Shown: piece by piece, positions 32,727-40,703 of the stretch
How the letters are laid out: every line of letters starts with the position of its first letter
How positions within the stretch are numbered: the stretch's first letter is position 1
Assembly (NCBI RefSeq): GCF_042138895.1
Contig: NZ_JBHIKW010000005.1
Coordinates: forward strand, 248,001 to 312,000
Source of the DNA: Cedecea selenatireducens
GTDB lineage: Bacteria > Pseudomonadota > Gammaproteobacteria > Enterobacterales > Enterobacteriaceae
Direction: 5' to 3'
Length of the DNA: 64,000 nucleotides
Notes under the pieces: generated by a model
What the model saw: the letters and a program-made list of their open reading frames with translations, nothing else
Told to the model about the DNA's origin: nothing
Databases searched by the model: none
Position numbers and translations under genes: made by a program

Positions 32727-33653
32727 ATGAGCACCTTAGGCCACAAATACGATAACTCCCTGGTATCTAATGCCTTTGGTTTTTTGCGTTTCCCGCTGAA
32801 TTTCCAGCCGTACGATAGCGATGCGGACTGGGTTATCACCGGCGTTCCGTTTGATGCGGCAACTTCCGGTCGTGCGGGCGGCCGCCACGGCCCGGCAGCG
32901 ATCCGTCAGGTGTCCACCAACCTGGCATGGGAAGGAAACCGCTTCCCGTGGAACTTCGACATGCGCGAGCGTCTGAACGTTGTGGACTGCGGCGACCTGG
33001 TATACGCCTTCGGTGATGCCCGCGAAATGAGCGAGAATCTTCAGGCTCACGCCGAGCGTCTGCTGGCTGCCGGCAAGCGTATGCTCTCCTTCGGCGGTGA
33101 CCACTTTGTGACTTTGCCGCTGCTGCGCGCCCACGCTAAGCACTTCGGTAAAATGGCGCTGGTTCACTTCGATGCCCACACCGATACCTACGCGAACGGC
33201 TGCGAGTTCGACCACGGCACCATGTTCTACACCGCGCCAAACGAAGGCCTGATCGATCCGAACCACTCAGTGCAGATCGGTATCCGTACCGAGTTCGACA
33301 AAGACAACGGCTTCACCGTGCTGGATGCCTGCCAGGTGAATGACCGCGGCGTGGACGACATCATCGCTCAGGTTAAGCAGATCGTCGGTGATATGCCGGT
33401 GTACCTGACCTTTGACATCGACTGCCTGGATCCAGCGTTCGCGCCGGGTACCGGTACGCCGGTGATTGGCGGCCTGACGTCTGACCGCGCTATCAAGCTG
33501 GTACGTGGCCTGAAAGATCTGAATATCGTGGGGATGGACGTGGTGGAAGTGGCTCCGGCCTACGACCAGTCAGAAATCACCGCGCTGGCCGCGGCGACCC
33601 TGGCGCTGGAAATGCTCTACATCCAGGCAGCGAAAAAGGCGAATAAGTCTTAG
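32727..33653 (+). CDS. speB: Agmatinase
   Basis: 308-residue ureohydrolase that converts agmatine to putrescine and urea. The binuclear manganese site is spelled out by SFGGDHFVTLP, LVHFDAHTDTY and TFDIDCLDPAFAPGTGTP. ACCGAGAGGTCAG precedes the ATG. It is the last backbone gene before the accessory region; its stop overlaps the convergent MFS gene by four bases, whereas in E. coli speB is next to loiP. Confidence 0.97.
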   Translation: MSTLGHKYDNSLVSNAFGFLRFPLNFQPYDSDADWVITGVPFDAATSGRAGGRHGPAAIRQVSTNLAWEGNRFPWNFDMRERLNVVDCGDLVYAFGDAREMSENLQAHAERLLAAGKRMLSFGGDHFVTLPLLRAHAKHFGKMALVHFDAHTDTYANGCEFDHGTMFYTAPNEGLIDPNHSVQIGIRTEFDKDNGFTVLDACQVNDRGVDDIIAQVKQIVGDMPVYLTFDIDCLDPAFAPGTGTPVIGGLTSDRAIKLVRGLKDLNIVGMDVVEVAPAYDQSEITALAAATLALEMLYIQAAKKANKS

Positions 33654-34861
33654 GCGCTGATTGCTGCTGCGCGGCGCATGCGCAGCAGCAACATTCCTCC
33701 CGCCAGCAGGGTAATAACCTGCGACACAACCAGCACCGAAAAGCCTGAACTGACCGATCCCTCCGATTTCATCACCATTCCCATCAGCAGCGGAATAAAG
33801 GCCGCGCAGATATTGCCGATGCCGTTGATTATCCCATACGCGCTGCCAACAGCTTCCCGCGCGGCATGATGCTGAACGACCGCAGGAATGGCCGCCCCCT
33901 GCAGTCCCCAGAAGATATTGGCCGAGAGCATAAACAGCGCAAGCCATGCTGGCTGGTGGCTCAGCATCAGTGCGACAACGGACATCGCCGTCAGCAAACC
34001 GCCCACCACAAATAGCACCGGCGCCTGTTCCGGGCGCATCCTGTCGAGTAGTACCCCGCCAAGAAATTTAGATCCCAGGCTTAGCAGGAAGGGAATAGCC
34101 GCTAACATGCCCGTCGCGTGCAGCGAGAAGTGATGCTCATCACGAAGCCATGCGGGCAGCCATGCGCTGCTGCCCCAGAGATAGCTAAGCGTGGCGACTT
34201 CCACCAGAAGGATCCAGCCCAGCAGCGGCGTTTGCCAGGCAAGCGTAAAGGTCTGCACAAATCCCGATTTTTTTATCTTTGCCGTGCGGGGCGGTGCAGG
34301 CAGGAAGCGCCAGATTAACCCTCCACCCAGCACCAGATTCATGACCGCCAGTGCGTAAAAAGAACCGGCCCATCCCAGATGGGCCATCAACCATGTCACC
34401 AGCGGAAAGCCGACGGCCAGCCCGAGAGAGACGCCCAGCGCGGTAACGGCATTGGGCTTTCCGATCTCTTCGGCCCGGAAGCTATCGCTAATAAAGCGCG
34501 TTTTGAGCGAAAACAGCGGCCCTTCGGCAACGCCCAGAATCACGCGGGCAATGAGCATGCCCATTAGCGATCCCAGAAGTGGAGAAATAGCGCAAACCGC
34601 AGCCCAAATCGCAATACTGCTTAATAATCCCTGTCGATAATTTAATTTGCTTTCTATAACCGGCGTTAATAATAAAGCCGAAAAACCATAACCCAGGAGA
34701 AAGCAGGTCATCAGCATTCCCTGTAACATTCTGTTTTCATTTAGCTGAAAGTGTTCGGCAAATTCCGGATTTAAAATCATTACTGAGATATTCACCCGGT
34801 CGATGTAGGAAATAATAATAAGCAACAAAAGTGCTATTGTGCCTTGCCATCTTGCCGTCAT
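33650..34861 (-). CDS. MFS transporter (anion:cation symporter-like)
   Basis: 403 residues with 12 predicted membrane segments. Family signs are SYIDRVNISVMI in segment one, GYGFSALLLTPVIE, and RVILGVAEGPLFSLKTRFI, the layout of the ACS/organic-anion group of MFS carriers (relatives carry hexuronates, aromatic acids and similar anions). It is transcribed away from the Rieske operon across a shared 414-base control region that holds palindromic operator candidates, so it is probably part of the same regulon and may import or export a pathway compound. Its 3' end overlaps speB. Confidence 0.88.
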   Translation of the reverse strand: MTARWQGTIALLLLIIISYIDRVNISVMILNPEFAEHFQLNENRMLQGMLMTCFLLGYGFSALLLTPVIESKLNYRQGLLSSIAIWAAVCAISPLLGSLMGMLIARVILGVAEGPLFSLKTRFISDSFRAEEIGKPNAVTALGVSLGLAVGFPLVTWLMAHLGWAGSFYALAVMNLVLGGGLIWRFLPAPPRTAKIKKSGFVQTFTLAWQTPLLGWILLVEVATLSYLWGSSAWLPAWLRDEHHFSLHATGMLAAIPFLLSLGSKFLGGVLLDRMRPEQAPVLFVVGGLLTAMSVVALMLSHQPAWLALFMLSANIFWGLQGAAIPAVVQHHAAREAVGSAYGIINGIGNICAAFIPLLMGMVMKSEGSVSSGFSVLVVSQVITLLAGGMLLLRMRRAAAISA

Positions 34862-34925
34862 TACGCCCGCCTTATATTTTAATTTATTAATATTTTTATC
34901 AGTGTGATTGTCACGGGGCTAAAAT

Positions 34926-34941
34926 GATTCATCTGTGAAAC
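34926..34941. promoter_or_regulatory. Candidate IclR operator, copy 1
   Basis: GATTCATCTGTGAAAC fits the pattern GTTTCA-N4-TGAAAC with one change. It lies 65 bases upstream of the minus-strand MFS start. Confidence 0.55.
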
Positions 34942-34972
34942 TCATTGTTTATAAAGATAAATATTTAAATGT

Positions 34973-34988
34973 GTTTCACGGGTGAAAC
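34973..34988. promoter_or_regulatory. Candidate IclR operator, copy 2
   Basis: GTTTCACGGGTGAAAC is the best palindrome of the set (arms extend to TGTTTCAC and GTGAAACA). Its centre is 47 bases from copy 1. Confidence 0.65.
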
Positions 34989-35189
34989 AACGTCCCAGCC
35001 ACATTTATTTATTTTTATGAGTGGGCGAGAAGAAAAGTCAATACCTTTTATTCAGATTTAAGAGAATCAATAAAGCCTATTTATTCACACCTGAAGAATG
35101 AATGTTTCATATCTCTGCATTTTTTCGTGATCGCTTGCACAGATAGATAATTAAAACCCTTTCCATTAACAAATACGTCACAAACAGGC

Positions 35190-35217
35190 TTGACGAAAAC
35201 GTCCCCGCTTTTATATT
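35190..35217 (+). promoter_or_regulatory. Probable promoter of the Rieske oxygenase operon
   Basis: TTGACG and TATATT with a 16-base spacer, reading toward the ferredoxin gene. The third palindrome lies just downstream, where a bound protein would block transcription. The rest of the AT-rich 34862–35275 region shows no gene. Confidence 0.6.
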
Positions 35218-35240
35218 GACCGTATTAAATAAGAAACAAA

Positions 35241-35256
35241 GTTTCATATATGAGAC
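35241..35256. promoter_or_regulatory. Candidate IclR operator, copy 3
   Basis: GTTTCATATATGAGAC fits GTTTCA-N4-TGAAAC with one change. It lies 20 bases before the ferredoxin start codon and downstream of the predicted promoter. Confidence 0.6.
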
Positions 35257-35275
35257 GAAAGCCTGGAGGATCGTG

Positions 35276-35599
35276 ATGAGCTGGATAGGCGTATGTGACG
35301 CAGAACAAGTACAGGAAGATTTCCCTTTTAGCGGCAACGTCGAAGGTAAAGAGATAGGCATTTATTTGATTGACGGTGAATATTACGCGCTGGAAGACGT
35401 ATGCCCGCATGCCTATGCGCTGCTGAGCCAGGGCTTCGTCGAAGACGGTAAGGTGGAATGCCCGCTGCATGAGGCTATTTTCGACGTCAAAACCGGCCAG
35501 TGCCTGCACGGCCCCGGTGGGCGCAACCTCAACAGCTACCCGGTTCGGGTCATTGAAAACCAGATCCAGATTACCTTCATCGAGGAGACCGTGGCATGA
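35276..35599 (+). CDS. Rieske-type [2Fe-2S] ferredoxin
   Basis: 107 residues from ATG 35276 (MSWIGVCDAEQVQEDFPF), chosen because GGAGGATC sits just before it; longer starts run into the promoter. Cluster ligands are Cys43 and His45 in VCPHAYALL and Cys62 and His65 in ECPLHEAIFD. This is the electron carrier of a multicomponent ring-hydroxylating oxygenase, related to BphA3 and HcaC types. It should pass electrons from the FAD reductase at 39491 to the oxygenase at 35915. It overlaps the next gene by four bases (ATGA). Confidence 0.92.
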   Translation: MSWIGVCDAEQVQEDFPFSGNVEGKEIGIYLIDGEYYALEDVCPHAYALLSQGFVEDGKVECPLHEAIFDVKTGQCLHGPGGRNLNSYPVRVIENQIQITFIEETVA

Positions 35600-35904
35600 G
35601 TGATTCCCTGAACTTCAACCCGGCGCTGCCGGAAAGTCGTCAGTTTACCCCTCCCGCAGAGGGCGGGAACGGCGCCATCCATAAGCCGGGTGATTACCAG
35701 AACTTGATCTGGCAGACCCGCAGCCGCGTACCGGAAAACTGGGAAGTGAGCCTTATCGCTACGCTGGAAGATTTCTTTGAGCAGGGCGTTGAAACCTTGC
35801 CGGAGCTGGTTAATGGGCTGAATGCGGTACGGATGCACGATATGCAGGGCGAGCCATGGAGCGACGCCAGCTTCCAGGCATTCTTACGGGTTCACGGCTA
35901 CTGA
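35596..35904 (+). CDS. Small conserved protein of Rieske oxygenase clusters
   Basis: 102 residues, no signal peptide, no cysteines. It contains NFNPALPESRQFTPPAEGG near the N-terminus and YQNLIWQTRSRVPENWE, followed by a predicted helical half (TLEDFFEQGVETLPELVNGLN) and WSDASFQAFLRVHGY. Similar small proteins in aromatic gene clusters are, as far as remembered, annotated as having a recombinase-like helix-turn-helix domain; their function is not established. It is translationally coupled to the ferredoxin and sits where an oxygenase beta subunit might be expected, but it shows no resemblance to one. It could be an assembly or regulatory partner. Confidence 0.75.
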   Translation: MSDSLNFNPALPESRQFTPPAEGGNGAIHKPGDYQNLIWQTRSRVPENWEVSLIATLEDFFEQGVETLPELVNGLNAVRMHDMQGEPWSDASFQAFLRVHGY

Positions 35905-35914
35905 GGGCAACGCG

Positions 35915-36937
35915 ATGACGACTACCGTACAAAATTATCTTGATAAAGGTCTGCGTGGCCTCTGGTACCCCGTACTGGCAAGCTGGGAGGTGCAGTCTGC
36001 TCCGGTGGGGATTACCCGCCTCGGCGAGCAGATTGTGGTCTGGCGTAATAAGGATGGCCAGGTGCAGGCCCTGGAGGACCGCTGCCCGCACCGTGGCGCG
36101 CGCCTGTCGATGGGCTGGAACCTCGGCGATCGTATCGCCTGCTGGTATCACGGACTGGAAGTGGCGGGCAACGGTGAAGTGAAGGATGTGCCTGCCGTGG
36201 ACAAATGTCCTCTGGTCGGCCAGCAGTGCGTGCGCAGCTACAGCGTGCAGGAGGTGCACGGCGCCATTTTCCTGTGGTTTGGCGTAACGGCGGAGCAGCA
36301 GCCCGATGAACTGACCTTCCCGGAGGAGCTGGCCGACGGCGAAGCCTACAGCAACTTCTTGTGTACCGCCGCATGGCAATGCAATTACCAGTACGCGCTG
36401 GAAAACGTCATGGACCCGATGCACGGCACCTATCTGCATTCGGCCTCGCACTCAATGGCGGAAGGCGACCGCAAGGCCGACATGGTACTCCAGCCGACCA
36501 AAACCGGCTTTATCTTTGAGAAAAAAGGCCAGACCGGCGTCAACTTCGATTGGGTTGAGCTGGGCAACACCGGGGCGCTATGGATGCGTCTGTCGATTCC
36601 TTACCGCAAGCGCTTTGGGCCGGGCGGGCACTTCTTTATCGTCGGCATGGTGGTGCCGGAAGATAACGACAACTGCCGCGTCTTCTTCTGGCGTATCCGC
36701 CGCGTGCAGGGCTGGCAGCGCGATATGTGGCGCTTTATGTACCGCAACCGTCTGGAAAAACTGCATTGGGAAGTCCTGGAGCAGGATCGTGTGGTGCTGG
36801 AAAGCATGGCGCCAGATGCCCGCGAACACGAATATCTCTATCAGCATGACGTCGGCCTCTCACGCCTGCGCCGCATGATGCAAAAAGCGGCCAGGGAACA
36901 GCTGGCAACCCTCGAAGCAGCGCAGGGCGCGGCCTGA
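35915..36937 (+). CDS. Rieske ring-hydroxylating oxygenase, alpha subunit
   Basis: 340 residues from ATG 35915 (MTTTVQNYLDKGLRGLWYPV), with GAGGGCAAC upstream. The N-terminal Rieske domain has Cys57, His59, Cys76 and His79 (RCPHRGA and CWYHGLE). The catalytic domain has NVMDPMHGTYLH with bridging Asp167 and iron ligands His170 and His175. Length and spacing resemble single-subunit oxygenases of the vanillate demethylase, phenoxybenzoate and carbazole dioxygenase groups. No beta subunit gene is present, so a homotrimer is expected. It would hydroxylate, dihydroxylate or demethylate an unidentified aromatic compound. The stop overlaps the next start in TGATG. Confidence 0.92.
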   Translation: MTTTVQNYLDKGLRGLWYPVLASWEVQSAPVGITRLGEQIVVWRNKDGQVQALEDRCPHRGARLSMGWNLGDRIACWYHGLEVAGNGEVKDVPAVDKCPLVGQQCVRSYSVQEVHGAIFLWFGVTAEQQPDELTFPEELADGEAYSNFLCTAAWQCNYQYALENVMDPMHGTYLHSASHSMAEGDRKADMVLQPTKTGFIFEKKGQTGVNFDWVELGNTGALWMRLSIPYRKRFGPGGHFFIVGMVVPEDNDNCRVFFWRIRRVQGWQRDMWRFMYRNRLEKLHWEVLEQDRVVLESMAPDAREHEYLYQHDVGLSRLRRMMQKAAREQLATLEAAQGAA

Positions 36938-37686
36938 TGAACGGGCTGTTGAACGGCAAGCGTATCGTCGTGACTGGCGCAGCCCGCGGGCTGGGCTATC
37001 ACTTCGCCAAAGCCTGCGCGGAGCAGGGCGCGGCGGTAGTGATGTGCGATATCCTGGCAGGTGAACTGGCTGAGAGTGCACACGGGCTAAGCGCTCTGGG
37101 GTATTCGATTGCCTCCCACGTTATCGATCTGGCCGATCCGCACTCTATTGAACAGGTCTTCAACGCCATTGGTGCCGAAGGGCAGATTGACGGCCTGGTG
37201 AACAATGCGGCAATGGCGACCGGCGTTGGCGGCGTGAATATGCTCGATTACGATCCCGATCTCTGGGATCGCGTGATGAGTGTGAACGTTAAAGGCACCT
37301 GGCTTGTGACGCGCGCCGCGGTACCGCTGATGCGTGAAGGGGCCGGGATAGTGAATGTGGCCTCCGACACCGCGCTGTGGGGCGCGCCACGCCTGATGGC
37401 CTATGTTGCCAGCAAAGGGGCAGTGATTGCCATGACGCGCTCGATGGCTCGCGAGCTGGGTGAGAAACGCATTCGTATTAACGCCATTGCGCCGGGGTTA
37501 ACTCGCGTTGAGGCGACAGAATATGTCCCCGCCGAGCGCCATCAGCTGTATGAAAACGGGCGGGCGTTAACCGGCGCGCAGCTGCCTGAGGACGTCACCG
37601 GCAGCGTGGTCTGGTTGTTAAGCGACCTGTCGCGGTTTATTACCGGACAATTGATTCCGGTCAACGGTGGTTTTGTCTTTAACTAA
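36937..37686 (+). CDS. Short-chain dehydrogenase (candidate diol dehydrogenase)
   Basis: 249-residue classical SDR. The cofactor motif is VTGAARGLG (residues 12–20), the NNAA motif lies at 89–92, and the catalytic set Ser143, Tyr156 and Lys160 (NVASDT…YVASK) is complete; NVKGTW supplies the structural Asn. Directly coupled to the oxygenase, it is placed to oxidise a cis-dihydrodiol to a catechol, as BphB or HcaB do. A different alcohol oxidation remains possible. Confidence 0.88.
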   Translation: MNGLLNGKRIVVTGAARGLGYHFAKACAEQGAAVVMCDILAGELAESAHGLSALGYSIASHVIDLADPHSIEQVFNAIGAEGQIDGLVNNAAMATGVGGVNMLDYDPDLWDRVMSVNVKGTWLVTRAAVPLMREGAGIVNVASDTALWGAPRLMAYVASKGAVIAMTRSMARELGEKRIRINAIAPGLTRVEATEYVPAERHQLYENGRALTGAQLPEDVTGSVVWLLSDLSRFITGQLIPVNGGFVFN

Positions 37687-37700
37687 AGGGTGAAGCGAGT

Positions 37701-38489
37701 ATGGCAAACGATCAGGAAGTGAAGTATCTGGTGCCGGGACTTGAGCGCGGCCTGCAGTTACTGCTGGCCTTCGGCGAGCAGCATCGCGAACTGACCTTTG
37801 CCGAGCTGCACCGGCTGGTGGACATGCCGAAAGCAACCGCCTATCGCGTGGTGCAAACCCTGGAATACATGGGCTTTCTGGAGCGCAACACGCGCACCAA
37901 TACCTTCTCGCTGGGCATGAACGTGCTGCGCCTGGGGTTTGAGTACATTGCCTCGCTGGATGTGGCGCAGGTCGGCCAGCCGGTGATTGAACAGCTGCGT
38001 GACGTCAGCCAGTGCAGCAGCCATCTGGCGATCCGTGACGGGCGCGACATTATCTACATCGCTCGCGTCAGCGCCGCCGGTTCACGTATCAATCAGGTCA
38101 GTATTGGCACTCGTTTACCAGTGCACTGCACGTCGCTGGGACGCATGCTGTTGACCGATATTTCCCGAACTGATTTTGAACTGCTGTTCCCACATGAGCG
38201 CCTGCCGGGCAACACGCCGGGGCAGCTTCACGACCGCGAAGCCCTGTGGCAGATGGTGCAGCAGGACAAAGCCCGCGGCTACGTGATTGGCGAATCCTTC
38301 TTCCGCCACGGCATCTCTTCCATTGTGTATCCGGTGTATGACCGCAGCGGGCGTGTGGCCGCGGTAGTGAGCATTCTGGTGCCGTCGGAAGAGATCCCAC
38401 AAACCGACCGCGAGCGTCTACAAAACGACGTCCGTCTGGCGGCAGATAAAATTTCTGGCTTCTTAGGCTATTTGTCACAGGCCAGCTAA
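37701..38489 (+). CDS. IclR family transcriptional regulator
   Basis: 262 residues. The N-terminal winged helix-turn-helix includes LERGLQLLLAFGEQHRELTFAELH and MPKATAYRVVQTLEYMGFLER. The C-terminal effector domain shows SIGTRLPVHCTSLGRMLL and GISSIVYPVYDRSGRVAAVVSI, typical of the PcaR/PobR and KdgR type. It is encoded inside the operon, 14 bases after the SDR, and is the only regulator in the cluster. It probably binds the GTTTCA-N4-TGAAAC palindromes at 34926–35256 and responds to a pathway metabolite; activator or repressor action cannot be decided. Confidence 0.92.
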   Translation: MANDQEVKYLVPGLERGLQLLLAFGEQHRELTFAELHRLVDMPKATAYRVVQTLEYMGFLERNTRTNTFSLGMNVLRLGFEYIASLDVAQVGQPVIEQLRDVSQCSSHLAIRDGRDIIYIARVSAAGSRINQVSIGTRLPVHCTSLGRMLLTDISRTDFELLFPHERLPGNTPGQLHDREALWQMVQQDKARGYVIGESFFRHGISSIVYPVYDRSGRVAAVVSILVPSEEIPQTDRERLQNDVRLAADKISGFLGYLSQAS

Positions 38490-38567
38490 ATCAGCGAGTT
38501 AACGTCAGGCGCTTAAGTGCGTCGGGCATGTTTTACGCCCAATTTGGGCCAGATGAGGCAACGAACG

Positions 38568-39494
38568 ATGAGTATAACCGGAATTGAAAAGCTTGAATTT
38601 GGCGTTGAGAACCTGACGCACTGCGCCAAATTTATGCATGATTTTGGCTTGACGGGCGATGCAGACGGCCGGTCTTTCACTACCTTGAGCGGCGCTCGCG
38701 TGGAGCTTAGCCCCATTGATAGCCAGGAGCTGCCCCCTGCGTTTGAAGCGGGTAACACCCTGCGTCGCATGACCTGGGCGGTCGCCACGAAGGCTGACCT
38801 GGATGCGTTGCGTCCGAAACTGCAGCGGCAGCCCGGTTTTCGTGAAGTGGATGGTGCGCTGGAGTGCCTCGATCCTAACGGTATGACCCTGCGCGTGCAG
38901 GTAAGCCAGCAGAAGCCGGTCGATCTTAACGTCGAGCCGATTAACCAGTGGGGCGACGTGCGCCGCGTTGATACGCCAAGCCCGGTTTACGATCGCGCCC
39001 AGCCAATCAACGTTGGTCACGTAGTATTTTTTGTCGAAGCGCTGGCGGAGGTGGAGAAGTTCTATCGTGAGGTGCTCGGTTTCCAGGTTTCAGACCGTTA
39101 CATCAACCGCGCCGTATTCCTGCGCTGCGGCGTGCGCGGGGGCCATCACAACCTCTTCCTGTTGCAGCTCCCTAACCGCAAGCGCGGGCTTAACCATGTG
39201 GCCTTTACCGTGCGTGACATCCACGAAGTGATCGGCGGTGGGATCGCGATGAACAAAAATAACTGGAGCACCTTTATCGGGCCTGGCCGCCATCCGGTTT
39301 CGTCAGCCTATTTCTGGTACGTCAACAGCCCTACGGGCGGCGCGTTTGAGTATTACACCAACGATGATTACCTGACCGAAAACTGGCAGCCGCGCGAGCT
39401 TGAACACTCTCTGGTCTCCTTTACCGAATGGGCGGTGGAAGGCGGCATCGACCATGACACCCGCCGCCAGCAGAAAAAGCTGGAGTCGGTATGA
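38568..39494 (+). CDS. VOC-superfamily extradiol dioxygenase
   Basis: 308 residues from ATG 38568 (MSITGIEKLEFGVENL), preceded by GATGAGGC. It has two tandem vicinal-oxygen-chelate modules, the N-terminal one degenerate and the C-terminal one catalytic. The iron ligands are His151 (NVGHVVFFV), His210 (GLNHVAFTV) and Glu261 (GGAFEYYTND), the same spacing as the type I extradiol enzymes such as BphC (His146, His210, Glu260). It should cleave a catechol-type ring in meta position. Overlaps the reductase gene by four bases. Confidence 0.88.
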   Translation: MSITGIEKLEFGVENLTHCAKFMHDFGLTGDADGRSFTTLSGARVELSPIDSQELPPAFEAGNTLRRMTWAVATKADLDALRPKLQRQPGFREVDGALECLDPNGMTLRVQVSQQKPVDLNVEPINQWGDVRRVDTPSPVYDRAQPINVGHVVFFVEALAEVEKFYREVLGFQVSDRYINRAVFLRCGVRGGHHNLFLLQLPNRKRGLNHVAFTVRDIHEVIGGGIAMNKNNWSTFIGPGRHPVSSAYFWYVNSPTGGAFEYYTNDDYLTENWQPRELEHSLVSFTEWAVEGGIDHDTRRQQKKLESV

Positions 39495-40678
39495 CGTCGC
39501 GCATTGTCATAATTGGCGGCGGTCAGGCCGGTGGCTGGGCGGCAAAAACGCTGCGTGATGAGGGCTTTGACGGCGAGATTTGCGTTGTGGCGGAAGAAGA
39601 GTGGGATTTCTACGAGCGTCCGCCGCTCTCCAAAGCCTCTCTGCTGGAGCCGGATGCCGTGCTGCCGCGCCTGTTTCCCGAGGAAGTGCAGCAGGCGCTG
39701 AACCTGACCTGGTATCGTCCGCTGCGCGCTGAGTCCCTTGATTGCGATACAAAAACGGTACGTTTAAGCAATGGCGAGCACCTGAGCTACAGCACCCTTT
39801 TAATCGCTACCGGGGGGCGTGCGCGCCTGCCCGGTGAGGCATGGGCCAACCATCCTCAGGTCTACACCCTGCGTCACTGGCAGGATGCGCAGCGTCTGAA
39901 AGCGCGCCTGGCGGGAAGCAAAACGCTGGCGATTGTCGGCGGCGGCTGGATAGGCCTTGAGATTGCCGCTTCCGCGCGTAAAAGCGGCGTAGCGGTCACA
40001 TTGTTCGAGCAGCAGCCTGCCCTGTGCATGCGTTCTGTCAGCGGCGAGGTTTCTCAGCGATTAGCCGCACTCCATCGCGAGCAGGGCGTGGATATCCGTA
40101 CCGGCGTTGGCGCGCTGGAGCTTGAGGATGATAACGGTCGGCCGGTTATTCATTGCGAGGGTAAACGTGAAAGCTTCGACGCCGTTGTTGTCGGGATCGG
40201 CGTCGATCTCAACCTGGAGCTGGCCCGTGACGCCGGGCTTAACATCGAGCGTGGGATCGTGGTGGATTCACAGGGGCGCACGTCGGATCCGTCCGTCTTT
40301 GCCGCGGGTGACGTGGCGCAGCACCATCACTTCGGACTGTGCATTCAGTCGTGGGCATTTGCCCAGAACCAGGCGGTGGCAACGGCCAAAGCGATGCTTA
40401 ACCCTGATGCGCCGGGCTACGACGACGCGCCGTGGCTGTGGTCGGATCAATACCAGCACAATATCCAGATCCTCGGTATTCCGCAGCCTGGCAGCACAAC
40501 CACAGTGCGTGAAGATTCGCTGTTCTTCTCGCTGGATGAGCACGGACGGCTGACCCAACTGGTGGCGTTTAACGATGCGCGCACCGTCAAGCTGGCGAAA
40601 CGCTGGATGGCGGCGGGGCGGGATTTATCGGCCGTGCCGCTTACCGACCCGACGTTTTCACTGATGTCACTGCGATAG
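39491..40678 (+). CDS. FAD-dependent ferredoxin reductase
   Basis: 395 residues of the BphA4/HcaD/putidaredoxin-reductase type. The FAD-binding Rossmann motif is VIIGGGQAGGWAA at the N-terminus, the NAD-binding motif is AIVGGGWIGLEIAA near residue 150, and VFAAGDVAQ marks the second FAD contact. ERPPLSK is typical of the family. It would take electrons from NADH to the Rieske ferredoxin at 35276, completing the oxygenase. Start overlaps the dioxygenase stop (ATGA). Confidence 0.92.
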   Translation: MTSRIVIIGGGQAGGWAAKTLRDEGFDGEICVVAEEEWDFYERPPLSKASLLEPDAVLPRLFPEEVQQALNLTWYRPLRAESLDCDTKTVRLSNGEHLSYSTLLIATGGRARLPGEAWANHPQVYTLRHWQDAQRLKARLAGSKTLAIVGGGWIGLEIAASARKSGVAVTLFEQQPALCMRSVSGEVSQRLAALHREQGVDIRTGVGALELEDDNGRPVIHCEGKRESFDAVVVGIGVDLNLELARDAGLNIERGIVVDSQGRTSDPSVFAAGDVAQHHHFGLCIQSWAFAQNQAVATAKAMLNPDAPGYDDAPWLWSDQYQHNIQILGIPQPGSTTTVREDSLFFSLDEHGRLTQLVAFNDARTVKLAKRWMAAGRDLSAVPLTDPTFSLMSLR

Positions 40679-40703
40679 CTAATCCGCACCCGTAGGGGGA
40701 GAC

